Numbered from the stretch's first letter, positions 7,776-18,199 are shown. The stretch: DNA of 64,000 nt from Methylomonas sp. ZR1 (GCF_013141865.1 NZ_RCST01000001.1:868001-932000); one strand, 5' to 3'. The notes: generated by a model from the letters alone, not told the origin. Numbers and translations: made by a program.

Positions 7776-9861
7776 GGGCGGCTCCCGGCAAAGTGATCTC
7801 GCGCCCGCAAAGTGCGGCCAATTCTTTCGATCCGGTCAGCAGCAATAGGGTCCAGGGCGCGTCAGCGGCCAATAGTATTGATGCCAACTGCTGCTGTAAC
7901 CCGCTATCCAAGCCATCGAGTATGCCATCCACGATCAACAAGGTGGGCCGGGCGATGATGACTCTTGCCAGCATGACTTGTATGGCTTGGCTGTGGGCAA
8001 GTGGCGAGCCGCCGGGACTCATGACGGTATCCAAATCCAAGCTAGTTAAGCCGACTTTGGCCAAGGCCTCTTGGACATCGGCAACGCTCAGGTTCGCATC
8101 GCCAAGCCTGATATTTTCCAGCAGGCTATCGTGAAAAATCTCCAGCCGGCTGACGACGGCGATGTTTTGCCGCAAAGTACTCAGGCGCAATTCATCCAGT
8201 GTTTGGCCGTTGATTTGTATCCGGCCGGCTTGTGCTTGCCGCATCCCGCTGATTAGCGACACCAGCGCGGTTTTACCGCTGCCGGGACCGCCTGAAATCG
8301 CGACTTTTTCGCCAGTCTGAATGTGCAGCGCAAAATCCGAGAATAATGGCCGCTGCGCGCCGAAGCCGAATTTTAAGCCGCTGATTGTGAGTGACGCCGG
8401 ACCGTTAAATTCTGCGTCCAACTCGGCCGAATCTTCTAAGGGCAAGTCCAGTAAATGACCGATCTTGTCCGTGCCGGCCATCAAGTCGTAAAAGCCTTCC
8501 AGGTGTTTGCCGAATTTGATCAAGGCCAATAAAGCTGACGAGACGATCAGTTCCGCCGCCACCAATTGCCCCAAGGTTAAATGGCCGTCTATGACCAAGT
8601 AGCCGCCGATAGCCAACAAGGCCGTACTGGCGATGGCGTACAGCGCCACGGAGGCGATGACTTGGCCCAGCAGCACGCGGTAATGCTGGCGTTTGGCCGT
8701 TAAATAGTCCAGTGAGAGTTGGTCGGTGCGGTTGGCGGCCATTACTGCACCGTTACCGAATTTAAAGGTTTGAATATTCCCGGCAACGCTTTCCAGCCAG
8801 GCGACCAAGGCATATTTGCTGATCGATTCCTGAATCGCCGTGGTGACCGCGCCGCGGCCCAACAAAAATACGATGGCAGTGATAGCCAACAGCAACACCA
8901 CATCGAAGGCCAGCAGGAAGGGGTGATAGAACGCCAGCATGATTAAGCCGACGCAAGTTTGCACCACGGTGCTCAAACCGTCCAAGAGCAGTGCAGAGCC
9001 GGCTTTCTGCAAGGTCAATACATCGAAAAAGCGATTGACTAGTTCCGCGCCGTGTTGGCTATCGTAGGCATCGCTGCGCACTCTGGGCAAGCGATAGGCC
9101 AAGTCGGCGGCCAGCCGTACAAAAATCCGCCGCTGCACGATCTCCACCAGATAAGATTCCAGCACAAAAACCGCACCCCCGAAGCTTAGAAAGAAAAACA
9201 GTATGGTCGCCAATACGATCAAAGGTTGGCCCATGCCGCCCATCGCTACGGTATTGACCAGCGCTTGCACCGCCACCGGCGAAGCCAGCGCCAACAATCC
9301 GGAGCCCAAAGCCAAACCCAACAATAACCAGAGATCGTGGCGATCAGCACGTAACAGCTCCAGCAAGCGGCTAAATGGCGGCATGTGGTTGTGATGGTCT
9401 TGGCTGACGGCATTCTCCAGCGGCGCCTGGGCTTGCACTAACAGCCACTCGCTGATGCCGGCGTCGCTTCGGCCCAATAGTGCGGCGATGTCAGCCGGTT
9501 TGACGTAGCGCTCTTCGATCACCTCGCCTTGAGCAAGGGCCACTCTGACTTTGCCGCCGCGAAATCCGCACAACACCAGCCAGCCGCAGCCATCCGAGAG
9601 GCTGGTGAGCAGCGGCGTATGCGGGGATGAGGCGTTGGCGGCCGCAATCGGCGTAAGCAGCGTGCTCTCCATATTCAAACCCAAATGGTCACCGATGCGG
9701 CTCAGCGCTGTCTGGCTGTCGTCGCTGACTGAGTCCAGCCAACGCTCCCGGATGCCTTGGGCTTGGCTGGGGATTTCCAGCAGGTCGAATAAGAATCCCA
9801 GCAAGGTTTGCGTCGACTGTTTTCTGTGCGGGTGTTCCTTGTTTCCGGCGGTGATGCTCAT
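7768..9861 (-). CDS. Degenerate type I secretion ABC transporter
   Basis: 697 residues. About 150 N-terminal residues resemble a catalytically dead C39-like domain with no peptidase Cys. Then a six-helix exporter domain (about 170-470) and a C-terminal nucleotide-binding domain. Walker A is intact (GGPGSGKTAL, about residue 524-533). The other sites are altered: the Q-loop reads VVSRLEIF (no Gln), the signature is LAHSQ instead of LSGGQ, Walker B is TLLIVDGILDGLD with Gly in place of the catalytic Glu, and the H-loop is LLLTGSKE with no His. Hydrolysis is therefore unlikely from a homodimer. It may pair with a competent ABC subunit encoded elsewhere or work without ATP turnover. Operon order: membrane protein, this gene, HlyD, TolC. 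Confidence 0.82.
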   Translation of the reverse strand: MSITAGNKEHPHRKQSTQTLLGFLFDLLEIPSQAQGIRERWLDSVSDDSQTALSRIGDHLGLNMESTLLTPIAAANASSPHTPLLTSLSDGCGWLVLCGFRGGKVRVALAQGEVIEERYVKPADIAALLGRSDAGISEWLLVQAQAPLENAVSQDHHNHMPPFSRLLELLRADRHDLWLLLGLALGSGLLALASPVAVQALVNTVAMGGMGQPLIVLATILFFFLSFGGAVFVLESYLVEIVQRRIFVRLAADLAYRLPRVRSDAYDSQHGAELVNRFFDVLTLQKAGSALLLDGLSTVVQTCVGLIMLAFYHPFLLAFDVVLLLAITAIVFLLGRGAVTTAIQESISKYALVAWLESVAGNIQTFKFGNGAVMAANRTDQLSLDYLTAKRQHYRVLLGQVIASVALYAIASTALLAIGGYLVIDGHLTLGQLVAAELIVSSALLALIKFGKHLEGFYDLMAGTDKIGHLLDLPLEDSAELDAEFNGPASLTISGLKFGFGAQRPLFSDFALHIQTGEKVAISGGPGSGKTALVSLISGMRQAQAGRIQINGQTLDELRLSTLRQNIAVVSRLEIFHDSLLENIRLGDANLSVADVQEALAKVGLTSLDLDTVMSPGGSPLAHSQAIQVMLARVIIARPTLLIVDGILDGLDSGLQQQLASILLAADAPWTLLLLTGSKELAALCGREITLPGAAHD

Positions 9862-9882
9862 ACGTAACGAAATCCTATCGGT

Positions 9883-10323
9883 TTAAACGAATAACAGCAT
9901 GGTCTTGCCGAGTATGCCCAGCAAAAGTGTAACCTTTAGTGTGGCAAGCAATTTGGCCGGGCCGGCTTTTTCACACCAGTTCTGCCAAGCAGCTTCGCAT
10001 GCTCGCACTATCACGAGATAAGCTTTATATGACAAGCGCCAAACCACAGTACCGAGCAAAGTCAGACCGGTCCAGAACACAATGAACTCGGCTTGGCGCG
10101 GCGTTACCCCGAACACGTGTTCCAAAAAATGCTCGAACAACATCTCGACCACCTCAATGGCCAAGTGCAGAATGTGCCATAGAAAGGGTAGCAAGGTGTC
10201 GCCAAATTTATACAAAAATATCAGGGTCAAGATTGCCATGGCAGGCTTGTTTTCAAACAGCCAGCGCCCGGTGTTGATAATGATCACTCTAAACCAGTGT
10301 GCCAATGCGTAGGCGTATTGCAT
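9883..10323 (-). CDS. Hypothetical membrane protein of the secretion operon
   Basis: 146 residues with about four hydrophobic segments (ILTLIFLYKFGDTLLPFLWHILHL; EFIVFWTGLTLLGTVVWRL; KVTLLLGILGKTMLLFV). A strong site, GGAGGAG, precedes the ATG at 10323. The stop lies 21 nt before the ABC start, so it is probably the first gene of that operon and may be an accessory membrane subunit. Not recognised as a named family. Confidence 0.6.
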   Translation of the reverse strand: MQYAYALAHWFRVIIINTGRWLFENKPAMAILTLIFLYKFGDTLLPFLWHILHLAIEVVEMLFEHFLEHVFGVTPRQAEFIVFWTGLTLLGTVVWRLSYKAYLVIVRACEAAWQNWCEKAGPAKLLATLKVTLLLGILGKTMLLFV

Positions 10324-10430
10324 GGTTCTCCTCCCTTTTAGAGTCTGCCGAAAAGCCCTTTCCCCTTTTCAGGGGGCGCGTCCTTCGACCCGTTCAGGAC
10401 GGCCGGTATTTCAGGGCCGGGCTAATAACA

Positions 10431-13352
10431 TCAACCGGTATTGCGCATACCTGCGGCAATCGCATTGATACTGCGCAACAAGGGTTTCATCCACGGACTG
10501 TCCGCGGGATTCTCGGTATTCATTTCCCGCAGCCGCCGGATCAAAAAAACCTGGATATAGTTTAGCGGCCCCAGATAAGCATCGCGGCGCTGCAAGGATG
10601 CGGCCAAGGCCGGATTCTCCGCCAGCAAGCGGTCAGTGTTGGCTATCTCCAGTATCCACTCCACGCAGCGCTGGTGCTCGCCGGCTATCAGGTTGTAAAC
10701 CCGTTTGCCGGTTTCCGGGTCATTGCACAATTGCGCGTATTCTCGCGCGATGTTCATGTCCGACTTACTCAAAGCCATTTGCGCGTTACTCAGCAGGTTG
10801 CGGAAAAACGGCCAGTCCCGATACATTCGCCGCAGGGTTTCCAGGCGCTCCGGCTTGCCGGCGCACCAGCTGGCCAAACTGAAACCGATGCCGTACCAAG
10901 CCGGAAACGTCTGCCGCGATTGCGCCCAAGCGAACACCCAGGCAATCGCCCGCACCGAGTTTTTCGAGCGATCCAGTTTTTTGCGGTGCGAAGGCCGCGA
11001 ACCGATGTTCAAGCCGCCGATTTCGCCGACCGGGCTGGCTTCGTAGAAATAATCCAAAAAGCCGGGCGTGCGTTCGGTCAGGTCGCGGTAGCTTTGTTCG
11101 CCGATCCGCGCCAATTCGTCCATGACTGCCAAATCTTCCGCATGATCCGCCGGAACGGCTTGCACCAGGCTGACGCTGGCTTTCAGCAAGCCGGTAACGC
11201 CCATGGTTAATTCGTAGACCGCGGTTTCCATATTGTTGTACCGATAAAACAGCACTTCGCCTTGCTCGGTGAATTTGATCTGGCCGCGCACGGTGTCGGG
11301 CGGCTGGGCCAGAATCGCTTCGTGAGTCGGGCCGCCGCCGCGACCGACGGTGCCGCCGCGGCCATGGAATAGGCGGCATTTCAAACCGTACCGCTCGCTG
11401 ATCGCAATAATTTGCCGTTGCGCGCGCGACAAGCCCCAGGCCGAAGCCAGGATGCCGCCGTCTTTGCAGGAGTCCGAATAGCCCAGCATGATTTCCTGGC
11501 GGTCATCGCTGACGCGCAACAATTCCCGATAGCACTCGGTATCGAATAGCTGGGTCAGTACCTCGGAGATGCGATTTAAATCGTCGATGGTTTCAAACAA
11601 GGGGCTGACGCCGATATGGCAATGCCAATGCCCGCCGATTTTGCCGACCAGGCCGGCTTGCGCCGCCAGCAGCAAGACTTCCAAGACATGACTGGCGGAA
11701 TGGGTCATGGAAATTACGTATTTACCAAAGCAGTTCGGGCCTATTTCCCGGCGCATTTTCGCCATCACCATAAACAACTCCAGGGTTTCGCGGTTGGCCG
11801 GCGTCAGCGCGGCGGCGTCGAATATCAAACCACCCGGTGCGGCAATCGCCTCTGCTAACAATGCTATGCGTTGCGCTTCGTCCAGCGCCAGGTAGTCAAT
11901 GTTCAATGCGGTTGCCAGAATTTCCGCGACTGCTTCGCTGTGGCGAGTCGATTCTTGCCGCACGTCGAGTTGCATCAAGTGAAAGTCGAACACGTCGGCC
12001 AAGCGGATCAGATCGGCTAATTCCAGCTCGGCGATATTGGCGTCGCCGTGGCTGCGCAAGGATGCATCGATCAAGCGCAGATCGTGTAAAAACTCGGCCA
12101 CGCTGGCATAGGCAAGGCGATTGGCTTGTTCCGCTTGGCCCTGTAACTGTTGTTGCACGCGCTGCAAGGTGGATTGCATGCGATATTTCATCAATATCAG
12201 TTTGTGCCGGTAAGGTTCCTGCAGATAGGGCTTTTCCAACTCCGCGACTACCGGGCCTAGCAGGGTGCGGTCGGCGTGCAGGCTGTCGATAAATTCCGGG
12301 GCCAAGTCACAAAGTCCATAAGAATGCGACAACTGGCCACGTAATTGATCCAGGCGGGCGAGATATTCCTGCATGATGGTTTGCGCCTGCATGCGTAAGG
12401 CCAGCTCGGTGGTCTCCGGTTTTACATTTGGATTGCCGTCGCGGTCGCCGCCTATCCAGGAACCAAAACGCAAAAAGCTGGGGATGCGGATTTGGCTAGC
12501 CACGTCGGCGCCGAACACATCGCTAAGTGCGCGTTGTAAGTTCCGGTAAACCAAGGTGGTAGCCTGAAATAGCGACAGTGAAAAATAAAACAAACCAGCG
12601 TCGATTTCGTCGGCCACGCCCAGTTTACGGGCCCGCACTTCGTCGGTTTTTAACAGCAATTGAATCTGTGCTTGCAGTTTGTCTAAGGCCTCGCTGCGTT
12701 GCTGGCTGCGTAGGCGTGGATCGTCCAAGGCCTCCTGGCTGAGAAAGACATTGCGCAACGCGCTTTTGACTGTGCGGCGTTTGGCTTCGGTGGGGTGAGC
12801 GGTCATCACCGGCAAATACAGCATTTCGTCCAATAACACCTGTAATTTATCGGCACTGACGCCTCTGTCGCGTAGTTTAATCAGCGTGTCATGAAACGAG
12901 CCGGGCCAATAGCGGCCGGTCTGATTTTGTCGGCGCAAATTTAGGTTATGTGATTCTTCGGCGATATTGAGCAGGCTGAAATAGCCGTTAAACACTCGTA
13001 CCACTTCGCCTATTTCTTCTGCATCCAGGCCTTCCAGAATCTCCATGAACTGGCGGCGGCGGTTGGCGCTGCCCTCTCGGAGCAAGCTGGCAAACTTGCG
13101 TTGCAACTGCGCGACGGCGGTGGCCACCTCCGGTTTGGCTTGGGCGGTGAGCACTTTAGTCAAGATCGAACCGAGCAGGCGTATCGAACTGCGTAATTCT
13201 TTGTCGTCGCCGTGAGCATCCGATAAGCGATCACTGAGGATTTGGCTGGCGCCGAGGTTATCCAATTCAAACGCCGACTTGTCATACTCCGCTAATGCGG
13301 CTCCGGTACTTGGCGCGATGTCTTCGCTGTGCAGTGCTTTTAGCTTTTGCAT
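10431..13352 (-). CDS. ppc: Phosphoenolpyruvate carboxylase
   Basis: 973 residues (E. coli 883), with a longer N-terminus. It adds bicarbonate to PEP to give oxaloacetate; in methylotrophs this is the main anaplerotic CO2 fixation step. Catalytic motifs are all present: MTAHPTEAKRRTVKSAL (catalytic His), SFLRFGSWIGGDRDGNPN, the Gly-rich loop FHGRGGTVGRGGGPTHEA (about residue 665), and the conserved C-terminal RNTG. Hairpin-forming sequence follows in the 107 nt before the secretion operon, so read-through is uncertain. Divergent from the nhaR-like gene. Confidence 0.97.
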   Translation of the reverse strand: MQKLKALHSEDIAPSTGAALAEYDKSAFELDNLGASQILSDRLSDAHGDDKELRSSIRLLGSILTKVLTAQAKPEVATAVAQLQRKFASLLREGSANRRRQFMEILEGLDAEEIGEVVRVFNGYFSLLNIAEESHNLNLRRQNQTGRYWPGSFHDTLIKLRDRGVSADKLQVLLDEMLYLPVMTAHPTEAKRRTVKSALRNVFLSQEALDDPRLRSQQRSEALDKLQAQIQLLLKTDEVRARKLGVADEIDAGLFYFSLSLFQATTLVYRNLQRALSDVFGADVASQIRIPSFLRFGSWIGGDRDGNPNVKPETTELALRMQAQTIMQEYLARLDQLRGQLSHSYGLCDLAPEFIDSLHADRTLLGPVVAELEKPYLQEPYRHKLILMKYRMQSTLQRVQQQLQGQAEQANRLAYASVAEFLHDLRLIDASLRSHGDANIAELELADLIRLADVFDFHLMQLDVRQESTRHSEAVAEILATALNIDYLALDEAQRIALLAEAIAAPGGLIFDAAALTPANRETLELFMVMAKMRREIGPNCFGKYVISMTHSASHVLEVLLLAAQAGLVGKIGGHWHCHIGVSPLFETIDDLNRISEVLTQLFDTECYRELLRVSDDRQEIMLGYSDSCKDGGILASAWGLSRAQRQIIAISERYGLKCRLFHGRGGTVGRGGGPTHEAILAQPPDTVRGQIKFTEQGEVLFYRYNNMETAVYELTMGVTGLLKASVSLVQAVPADHAEDLAVMDELARIGEQSYRDLTERTPGFLDYFYEASPVGEIGGLNIGSRPSHRKKLDRSKNSVRAIAWVFAWAQSRQTFPAWYGIGFSLASWCAGKPERLETLRRMYRDWPFFRNLLSNAQMALSKSDMNIAREYAQLCNDPETGKRVYNLIAGEHQRCVEWILEIANTDRLLAENPALAASLQRRDAYLGPLNYIQVFLIRRLREMNTENPADSPWMKPLLRSINAIAAGMRNTG

Positions 13353-13464
13353 GTGCAGTTCTCAGGGTAGGTTAGGGTTGCGTGATAGCCTAGCGCAGCA
13401 TTTTGATATTGTTAAATAGAATGTTTAGAATTAATTCATCGTAAATTCCTATACATTGAGCGCT

Positions 13465-14367
13465 ATGGAACGTATCAACTACCAACATTTGTTTTATTTC
13501 TGGAATGTCGCGCGTGAAGAAAGCATCACTCGCGCTTGCGAGAAACTGCATTTGGCGCAACCTACCATCAGCGGCCAATTAGCGGTGCTGGAACAGCAAA
13601 TTGGCGAAAAACTCTTTTATAAACAAGGCCGTAAACTGGTGCTCACCGACACTGGGCGGGTGGTATTTAATTACGCGGAAGAAATCTTTTCGCTGGGCCG
13701 AGAGTTAACTAACACCTTAAAAGGCCGGCCGACCGGCAGGGCTCTGCGTCTGGTGGTGGGCGTGGCGGATGCGTTACCGAAAATGGTGGTTTATCGCTTG
13801 CTGGCGCCGGCATTCCGCTTACCAGAGTCGGTGCAGATTCTTTGTTACGAGGACAAAACCGAGCGGCTTTTGAGTGAGATGGTCATGCAAGGGATGGATA
13901 TAGTCTTGTCCGATGCGCCGCTGACACCAACCAGTGGCGCCAAAGCGTTTAACCATCTGCTGGGCGAATGCGGGGTTACCGTGTTCGGCGCGCCGGCTTT
14001 GGCCGCGACCTATAGGCAAAATTTCCCACGCTGCTTGAGCGGCGCACCGTTCCTGCTGCCCACCGCCAACACTTCGCTGCGGCGCTCGCTGGATCAATGG
14101 TTCGACGCCGAAAGTATCAGCCCGGCTATCCAGGCCGAAATTGAAGACAGCGCGTTGATCAAAACCTTTGGCAGTGGTGGCGTGGGTTTGTTTGTCGCAC
14201 CGAGTAATGTCGAAGCCGAAATCCAAAGCCAATACGGCGTGGAAGCCATCGGCCGTATCGACTCGGTGCATGAACGTTTTTACGCCATCACCATGCGCCG
14301 CAAACTCAAGCATCCGGCCGTGACCGCGATTTTGGAGAATGCGCGGGATAAGTTGTTTCCGGAATAA
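13465..14367 (+). CDS. nhaR: LysR-family regulator, NhaR-like
   Basis: 300 residues from MERINYQHLFYFWNVAREES; a TTG 9 nt upstream is the alternative start. The N-terminal winged helix (ACEKLHLAQPTISGQLAVLEQQIGEKLF) and the effector domain starting at about residue 90 (RLVVGVADALPKMVVYRLLAPAF) match NhaR, which activates the Na+/H+ antiporter gene nhaA and some surface polysaccharide genes in E. coli. No nhaA lies next to it, so the target here is unknown. The very short intergenic space to ppc (112 nt) means the two share a promoter region. Confidence 0.85.
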   Translation: MERINYQHLFYFWNVAREESITRACEKLHLAQPTISGQLAVLEQQIGEKLFYKQGRKLVLTDTGRVVFNYAEEIFSLGRELTNTLKGRPTGRALRLVVGVADALPKMVVYRLLAPAFRLPESVQILCYEDKTERLLSEMVMQGMDIVLSDAPLTPTSGAKAFNHLLGECGVTVFGAPALAATYRQNFPRCLSGAPFLLPTANTSLRRSLDQWFDAESISPAIQAEIEDSALIKTFGSGGVGLFVAPSNVEAEIQSQYGVEAIGRIDSVHERFYAITMRRKLKHPAVTAILENARDKLFPE

Positions 14368-14426
14368 CAATCCTGAGAAAACTTCATCCGGTGTGGCAGT
14401 TGCCACGAAAAACACCAAGCCAGGCT

Positions 14427-14642
14427 CTACGCCACCGCTGCTCTTAAAATATAAGACAGCATCTTCAGGTCTGGATAAACTATTCCGGGTCCCTGATGGG
14501 CACTTGCCGCTGACATGAGCGAATTATCGCCGGCTATGATGTGCCTATTTTTACCGATAACTACAAATGCCTTGCTATCGTTGATCGGATTTTTGCCGTG
14601 CGGCCGGCAGGTAGATAAAACGATTGAGCGGGCATCGATCAA
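14427..14642 (-). CDS. Doubtful 71-codon reading frame
   Basis: A leftward frame, MIDARSIVLSTCRPHGKNPIN..., fills the gap between nhaR and the GH3 gene. Its composition is protein-like (FVVIGKNRHIIAGDNSLM), but there is no clear ribosome binding site and no family I know. It could be a remnant gene or chance. Confidence 0.2.
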   Translation of the reverse strand: MIDARSIVLSTCRPHGKNPINDSKAFVVIGKNRHIIAGDNSLMSAASAHQGPGIVYPDLKMLSYILRAAVA

Positions 14643-14658
14643 ACCTTAAATCAATCTC

Positions 14659-16908
14659 TTGAAAACAAAATTAGCTTTCTTAATTCTTTCCCTATTCTTG
14701 GCTTTGGAGTCCGGCGTGAGTGCAAAAGAAACAAACGACAATGTTGAAGCGCAGGTACAGGCCTTATTGGCGCAAATGAGCCTGGAAGAAAAAGTCGGAC
14801 AGATGACGCAGATCGACTTTAGCGTGGTTTCGGTCGTGAATGGCGAGGTAGCCGACAATCCCATCGATCAGGCCAAACTGGAAGACGCCATTTTGAACCG
14901 GCATATCGGTTCGATACTCAACACGCCCACCACGCCGAATAATCAAACCCAGCCCATCGAAAAATGGCGGCGGATGACCCAAGCGATACGCGACGTGGCG
15001 GCAAAAAGCCGGCTGAAAATTCCGGTGCTGTACGGTATCGACGCGATTCATGGTGCAACTTACACCGAAAACGCAGTGCTGTTTCCGCAAGCCATCAGCA
15101 TGGCGGCGACGTTTAATCCCGATTTGGCTTTCAAGGAAGGCGAAGTGACTGCGCGGGAAGCCAAGGCCTCGGGTTTGGATTGGAATTTCATGCCGGTTAT
15201 GGACATCGGCCGGCAACCGCTGTGGCCGCGCTTGTGGGAAACTTACGGCGAGGACGTGCTTTTGGCGGTGACGATGGGCAGTGCCTATATTCAAGGTCAT
15301 CAAGGCGATAATTTTGCGGACGCCGACAAAGCGCCAACTTGCTTGAAACATTACGTCGGCTACAGCTATCCCTTGAACGGCAAGGACCGCACCCCGGCCT
15401 GGATAGGCGAACGAGCTTTGCGCGAATATTTTCTGCCGGGCTTCGAAGCGGGCGTGAAAGCCGGAGCGCCGACGGTGATGGTCAATTCCGCCGAGGTGGA
15501 TGGCATTCCCGGCCACGTCAATCATTACTACCTGAACACCATTTTGCGCGTTGAGATGGGTTTTAAAGGCTTTACCGTGTCCGATTGGGCCGACATCAGC
15601 CGCTTGTATACCCGCGATAAATTGGCATCCTCGCCGCGCGAAGCGGTAAAAATGGCGGTGATGGCCGGCATCGATATGAGCATGGTGCCGTTCGATTATT
15701 CGTTTTACGACTTATTGCTGGATTTAGCCAAAACCGGCGAAGTGCCGATGACCCGTATCGACGAAGCGGTGTCGCGTATTTTGCGGGTGAAATATCAAAG
15801 CGGTTTGTTTGACAGGCACGAGCCTGAGCTGGCCGTAAAAGGTAACTTTGTCACTGAGGATGCGGTGGCCGCTAACCGGCAAGCGGCGCGGGAAGCGATC
15901 ATTCTGGCGAAAAATGACCAACATATTCTGCCCTTGAGCAAGCAGGCCAGCATCTTGGTCACCGGGCCGACCGCGAACTTGTTGAGCGTGATGAACGGCG
16001 GTTGGACGATTACCTGGCAGGGCGCCGCAGAGCATTTATATCCCAAAGACAAGCCCACTTTGATACAAGCCATTCAGCAGAAAACCACGGGCAAAGTGAC
16101 GTACGTGGGCGGCAAAAATTTCAGCGACGAAATCAATATCGAGCAGGCGGTAACGCAAGCCAGGCAGCACGATGTGGTGATTTTGGCGCTGGGCGAAAAA
16201 ACCTACACCGAAACCGAAGGCAATATCGAATCCCTGCATTTGGACCCGGTACAGTTGCAACTGGCTAGAGCGATTTTCGAAATCGGCAAGCCGGTGGTTT
16301 TAGTCACGTTCGGCGGCCGGCCGCGCATCATCACCGAAATTGCCAACAAGGCGCAGGCGGTGGTGTTGGGCTTTTTGCCGGGCATGGAAGGCGGGGCAGC
16401 GATGGCCGATATTTTGTTCGGCGACACCAATCCCAGCGGCAAGTTGCCGATTTCCTATCCGCGCGATGTTAGCGATATTGTGATGTACGATCACAAGCCG
16501 ATAGAGGCTTTTGAGAGCAATCAGTATCGGCCTTTGTATCCATTTGGTCACGGTTTGAGTTACACCACCTTCCAGACCAGCGGCCTGCGTCTGAGCAAAG
16601 ACAATATTGCCATGGGCGAGAATATCGACGTGACGGTTAAGGTGAAAAATACCGGCACGCTGACCGGCAAGGAGACCGTGATGGTTTACCTGCACGATGT
16701 CGCGGCCTCGGTTTCGCGGCCGGTGAAACAGCTAAAGGCGTTTAAAAAAGTTGAGTTAAAACCCGGCGCGGAGCAGACCTTGCAATTTAGCTTAACGCCG
16801 CAGGATATGTCTTTTATCGGCGTGGATATGCGGCGCATTGTCGAACCGGGCGAGTTTGAGGTGATGGTCGGTAACGAGATCGCACGTTTCCAGGTCCTCA
16901 AACCCTAA
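14659..16908 (+). CDS. bglX: Periplasmic GH3 beta-glucosidase (BglX-like)
   Basis: 749 residues, starting at TTG 14659 because this frame supplies the signal peptide (KTKLAFLILSLFLALESGVSA). The N-terminal (beta/alpha)8 barrel has the nucleophile motif TVSDWADIS (Asp309) and substrate contacts LKHYVGYSYP and MVNSAEVDG. The C-terminal alpha/beta sandwich (LALGEKTYTETEGN) and fibronectin III-like domain (VTVKVKNTGTLTGKETVMVYL) follow. It releases terminal beta-linked glucose from oligosaccharides in the periplasm. It lies 6 nt before a sugar transporter gene, so the two form a small uptake unit. This is unusual in an organism that otherwise looks like a one-carbon specialist. Confidence 0.93.
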   Translation: MKTKLAFLILSLFLALESGVSAKETNDNVEAQVQALLAQMSLEEKVGQMTQIDFSVVSVVNGEVADNPIDQAKLEDAILNRHIGSILNTPTTPNNQTQPIEKWRRMTQAIRDVAAKSRLKIPVLYGIDAIHGATYTENAVLFPQAISMAATFNPDLAFKEGEVTAREAKASGLDWNFMPVMDIGRQPLWPRLWETYGEDVLLAVTMGSAYIQGHQGDNFADADKAPTCLKHYVGYSYPLNGKDRTPAWIGERALREYFLPGFEAGVKAGAPTVMVNSAEVDGIPGHVNHYYLNTILRVEMGFKGFTVSDWADISRLYTRDKLASSPREAVKMAVMAGIDMSMVPFDYSFYDLLLDLAKTGEVPMTRIDEAVSRILRVKYQSGLFDRHEPELAVKGNFVTEDAVAANRQAAREAIILAKNDQHILPLSKQASILVTGPTANLLSVMNGGWTITWQGAAEHLYPKDKPTLIQAIQQKTTGKVTYVGGKNFSDEINIEQAVTQARQHDVVILALGEKTYTETEGNIESLHLDPVQLQLARAIFEIGKPVVLVTFGGRPRIITEIANKAQAVVLGFLPGMEGGAAMADILFGDTNPSGKLPISYPRDVSDIVMYDHKPIEAFESNQYRPLYPFGHGLSYTTFQTSGLRLSKDNIAMGENIDVTVKVKNTGTLTGKETVMVYLHDVAASVSRPVKQLKAFKKVELKPGAEQTLQFSLTPQDMSFIGVDMRRIVEPGEFEVMVGNEIARFQVLKP

Positions 16909-16914
16909 ATCAAT

Positions 16915-18186
16915 ATGCAGGATTCACTCATGCCGGATCGACAAAACCTTGATAGACCCTCGCATGCAGGCTCGCTGACGGTTCTGACTTCGCTATTTTT
17001 TATTTGGGGATTTATCACCTGTCTTAACGACATCCTGATCCCGCATTTGAAGGCGGTGTTTACGCTGAGTTACACCCAGGCGATGCTGATCCAGTTTTGT
17101 TTCTTTACCGCTTACTTTCTGATGTCGGTGCCCAGCGGCTATCTGGTGGAAAAAATCGATTACAAGGGCGGCATCATCGTCGGTTTGGCGATTGCCGGTG
17201 GCGGTTGTTTGCTGTTTTATCCGGCGGCTGGCTTGCATTCTTATCCTTTGTTTTTGGCGGCGTTTTTTGTGTTGGCGTCCGGGATTACCTTGCTACAGGT
17301 TTCCGCCAATCCTTACGTGACGGTGTTGGGCGATCCGCACACTGCGTCCAGTCGTTTAACCTTGACGCAGGCGTTTAACTCCTTGGGTACCACGCTGGCG
17401 CCGTATTTTGGCGCATTGTTTATTTTGTCGAATGCGGTGAAAAGCGCCGAGGAAATAAAGCTGCTCGACGCCGAGCAATTGTCTGCGTATCAGGCCGCGG
17501 AAGCGGCGGCGGTGCAGAATCCGTATTTATGTCTCGCGGCAGTCTTGTTTTTCATGGCGGCAGTGTTTGCGATGTTGAAGTTGCCTAAGATTAACCAGCA
17601 AGCCGAGGCAACCGGCCCAAATGCAGTGGATGGCAGCGCCTGGCAATATTCGCACCTGGTATTGGGCGCCGTGGCGATTTTTGTGTACGTCGGCGGTGAA
17701 GTGTCGATTGGCAGCTTTCTGGTTAACTTTCTCGGCGAGCCGCATATAGCCGGTTTGGCTGAGCAAGAGGCCGGCAAATACGTGTCGTTTTATTGGGGCG
17801 GGGCGATGGTCGGCCGGTTTATTGGGTCGGCGGTGATGCAGAAAATCCATCCCGGCAAAGTGTTGGCCTTTAACGCCTTGGCGGCGGCTGGTTTGGTGTT
17901 GGCGACGATGTTGGGCAGCGGCATACTGGCTATGGTTACCATCCTGGCGGTAGGTTTGTGCAATTCCATCATGTTTCCCACCATCTTTTCGCTGGCTTTG
18001 ACCGGCTTGGGCAGGCATACCGGCCAAGGCTCCGGCATACTCTGCGCCGCCATCGTCGGTGGGGCTATTTTACCTTTGCTGCAAGGGGCGTTTGCGGATC
18101 GTATTGGCATTCAGCAGGCTTTTTTCATCCCTTTACTCTGTTATTTATATATCGCCTATTACGGTTACCGCTGTCGCCGCTTGTAG
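16915..18186 (+). CDS. Glucose/galactose-type MFS transporter (FucP/GluP family)
   Basis: 423 residues, 12 predicted membrane helices. Family hallmarks: [20 protein letters not shown] in helix 1, [19 protein letters not shown] in helix 4, and [19 protein letters not shown] in helix 5. It should import glucose or galactose by proton symport across the inner membrane. Starts possible at 16915 or at the later ATG (MPDRQNLD, 16930). Co-transcribed with the GH3 gene, which supplies the monosaccharide. It ends 13 nt before the convergent cheB. Confidence 0.92.
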   Translation: MQDSLMPDRQNLDRPSHAGSLTVLTSLFFIWGFITCLNDILIPHLKAVFTLSYTQAMLIQFCFFTAYFLMSVPSGYLVEKIDYKGGIIVGLAIAGGGCLLFYPAAGLHSYPLFLAAFFVLASGITLLQVSANPYVTVLGDPHTASSRLTLTQAFNSLGTTLAPYFGALFILSNAVKSAEEIKLLDAEQLSAYQAAEAAAVQNPYLCLAAVLFFMAAVFAMLKLPKINQQAEATGPNAVDGSAWQYSHLVLGAVAIFVYVGGEVSIGSFLVNFLGEPHIAGLAEQEAGKYVSFYWGGAMVGRFIGSAVMQKIHPGKVLAFNALAAAGLVLATMLGSGILAMVTILAVGLCNSIMFPTIFSLALTGLGRHTGQGSGILCAAIVGGAILPLLQGAFADRIGIQQAFFIPLLCYLYIAYYGYRCRRL

Positions 18187-18199
18187 ATAAAACCGGCCT

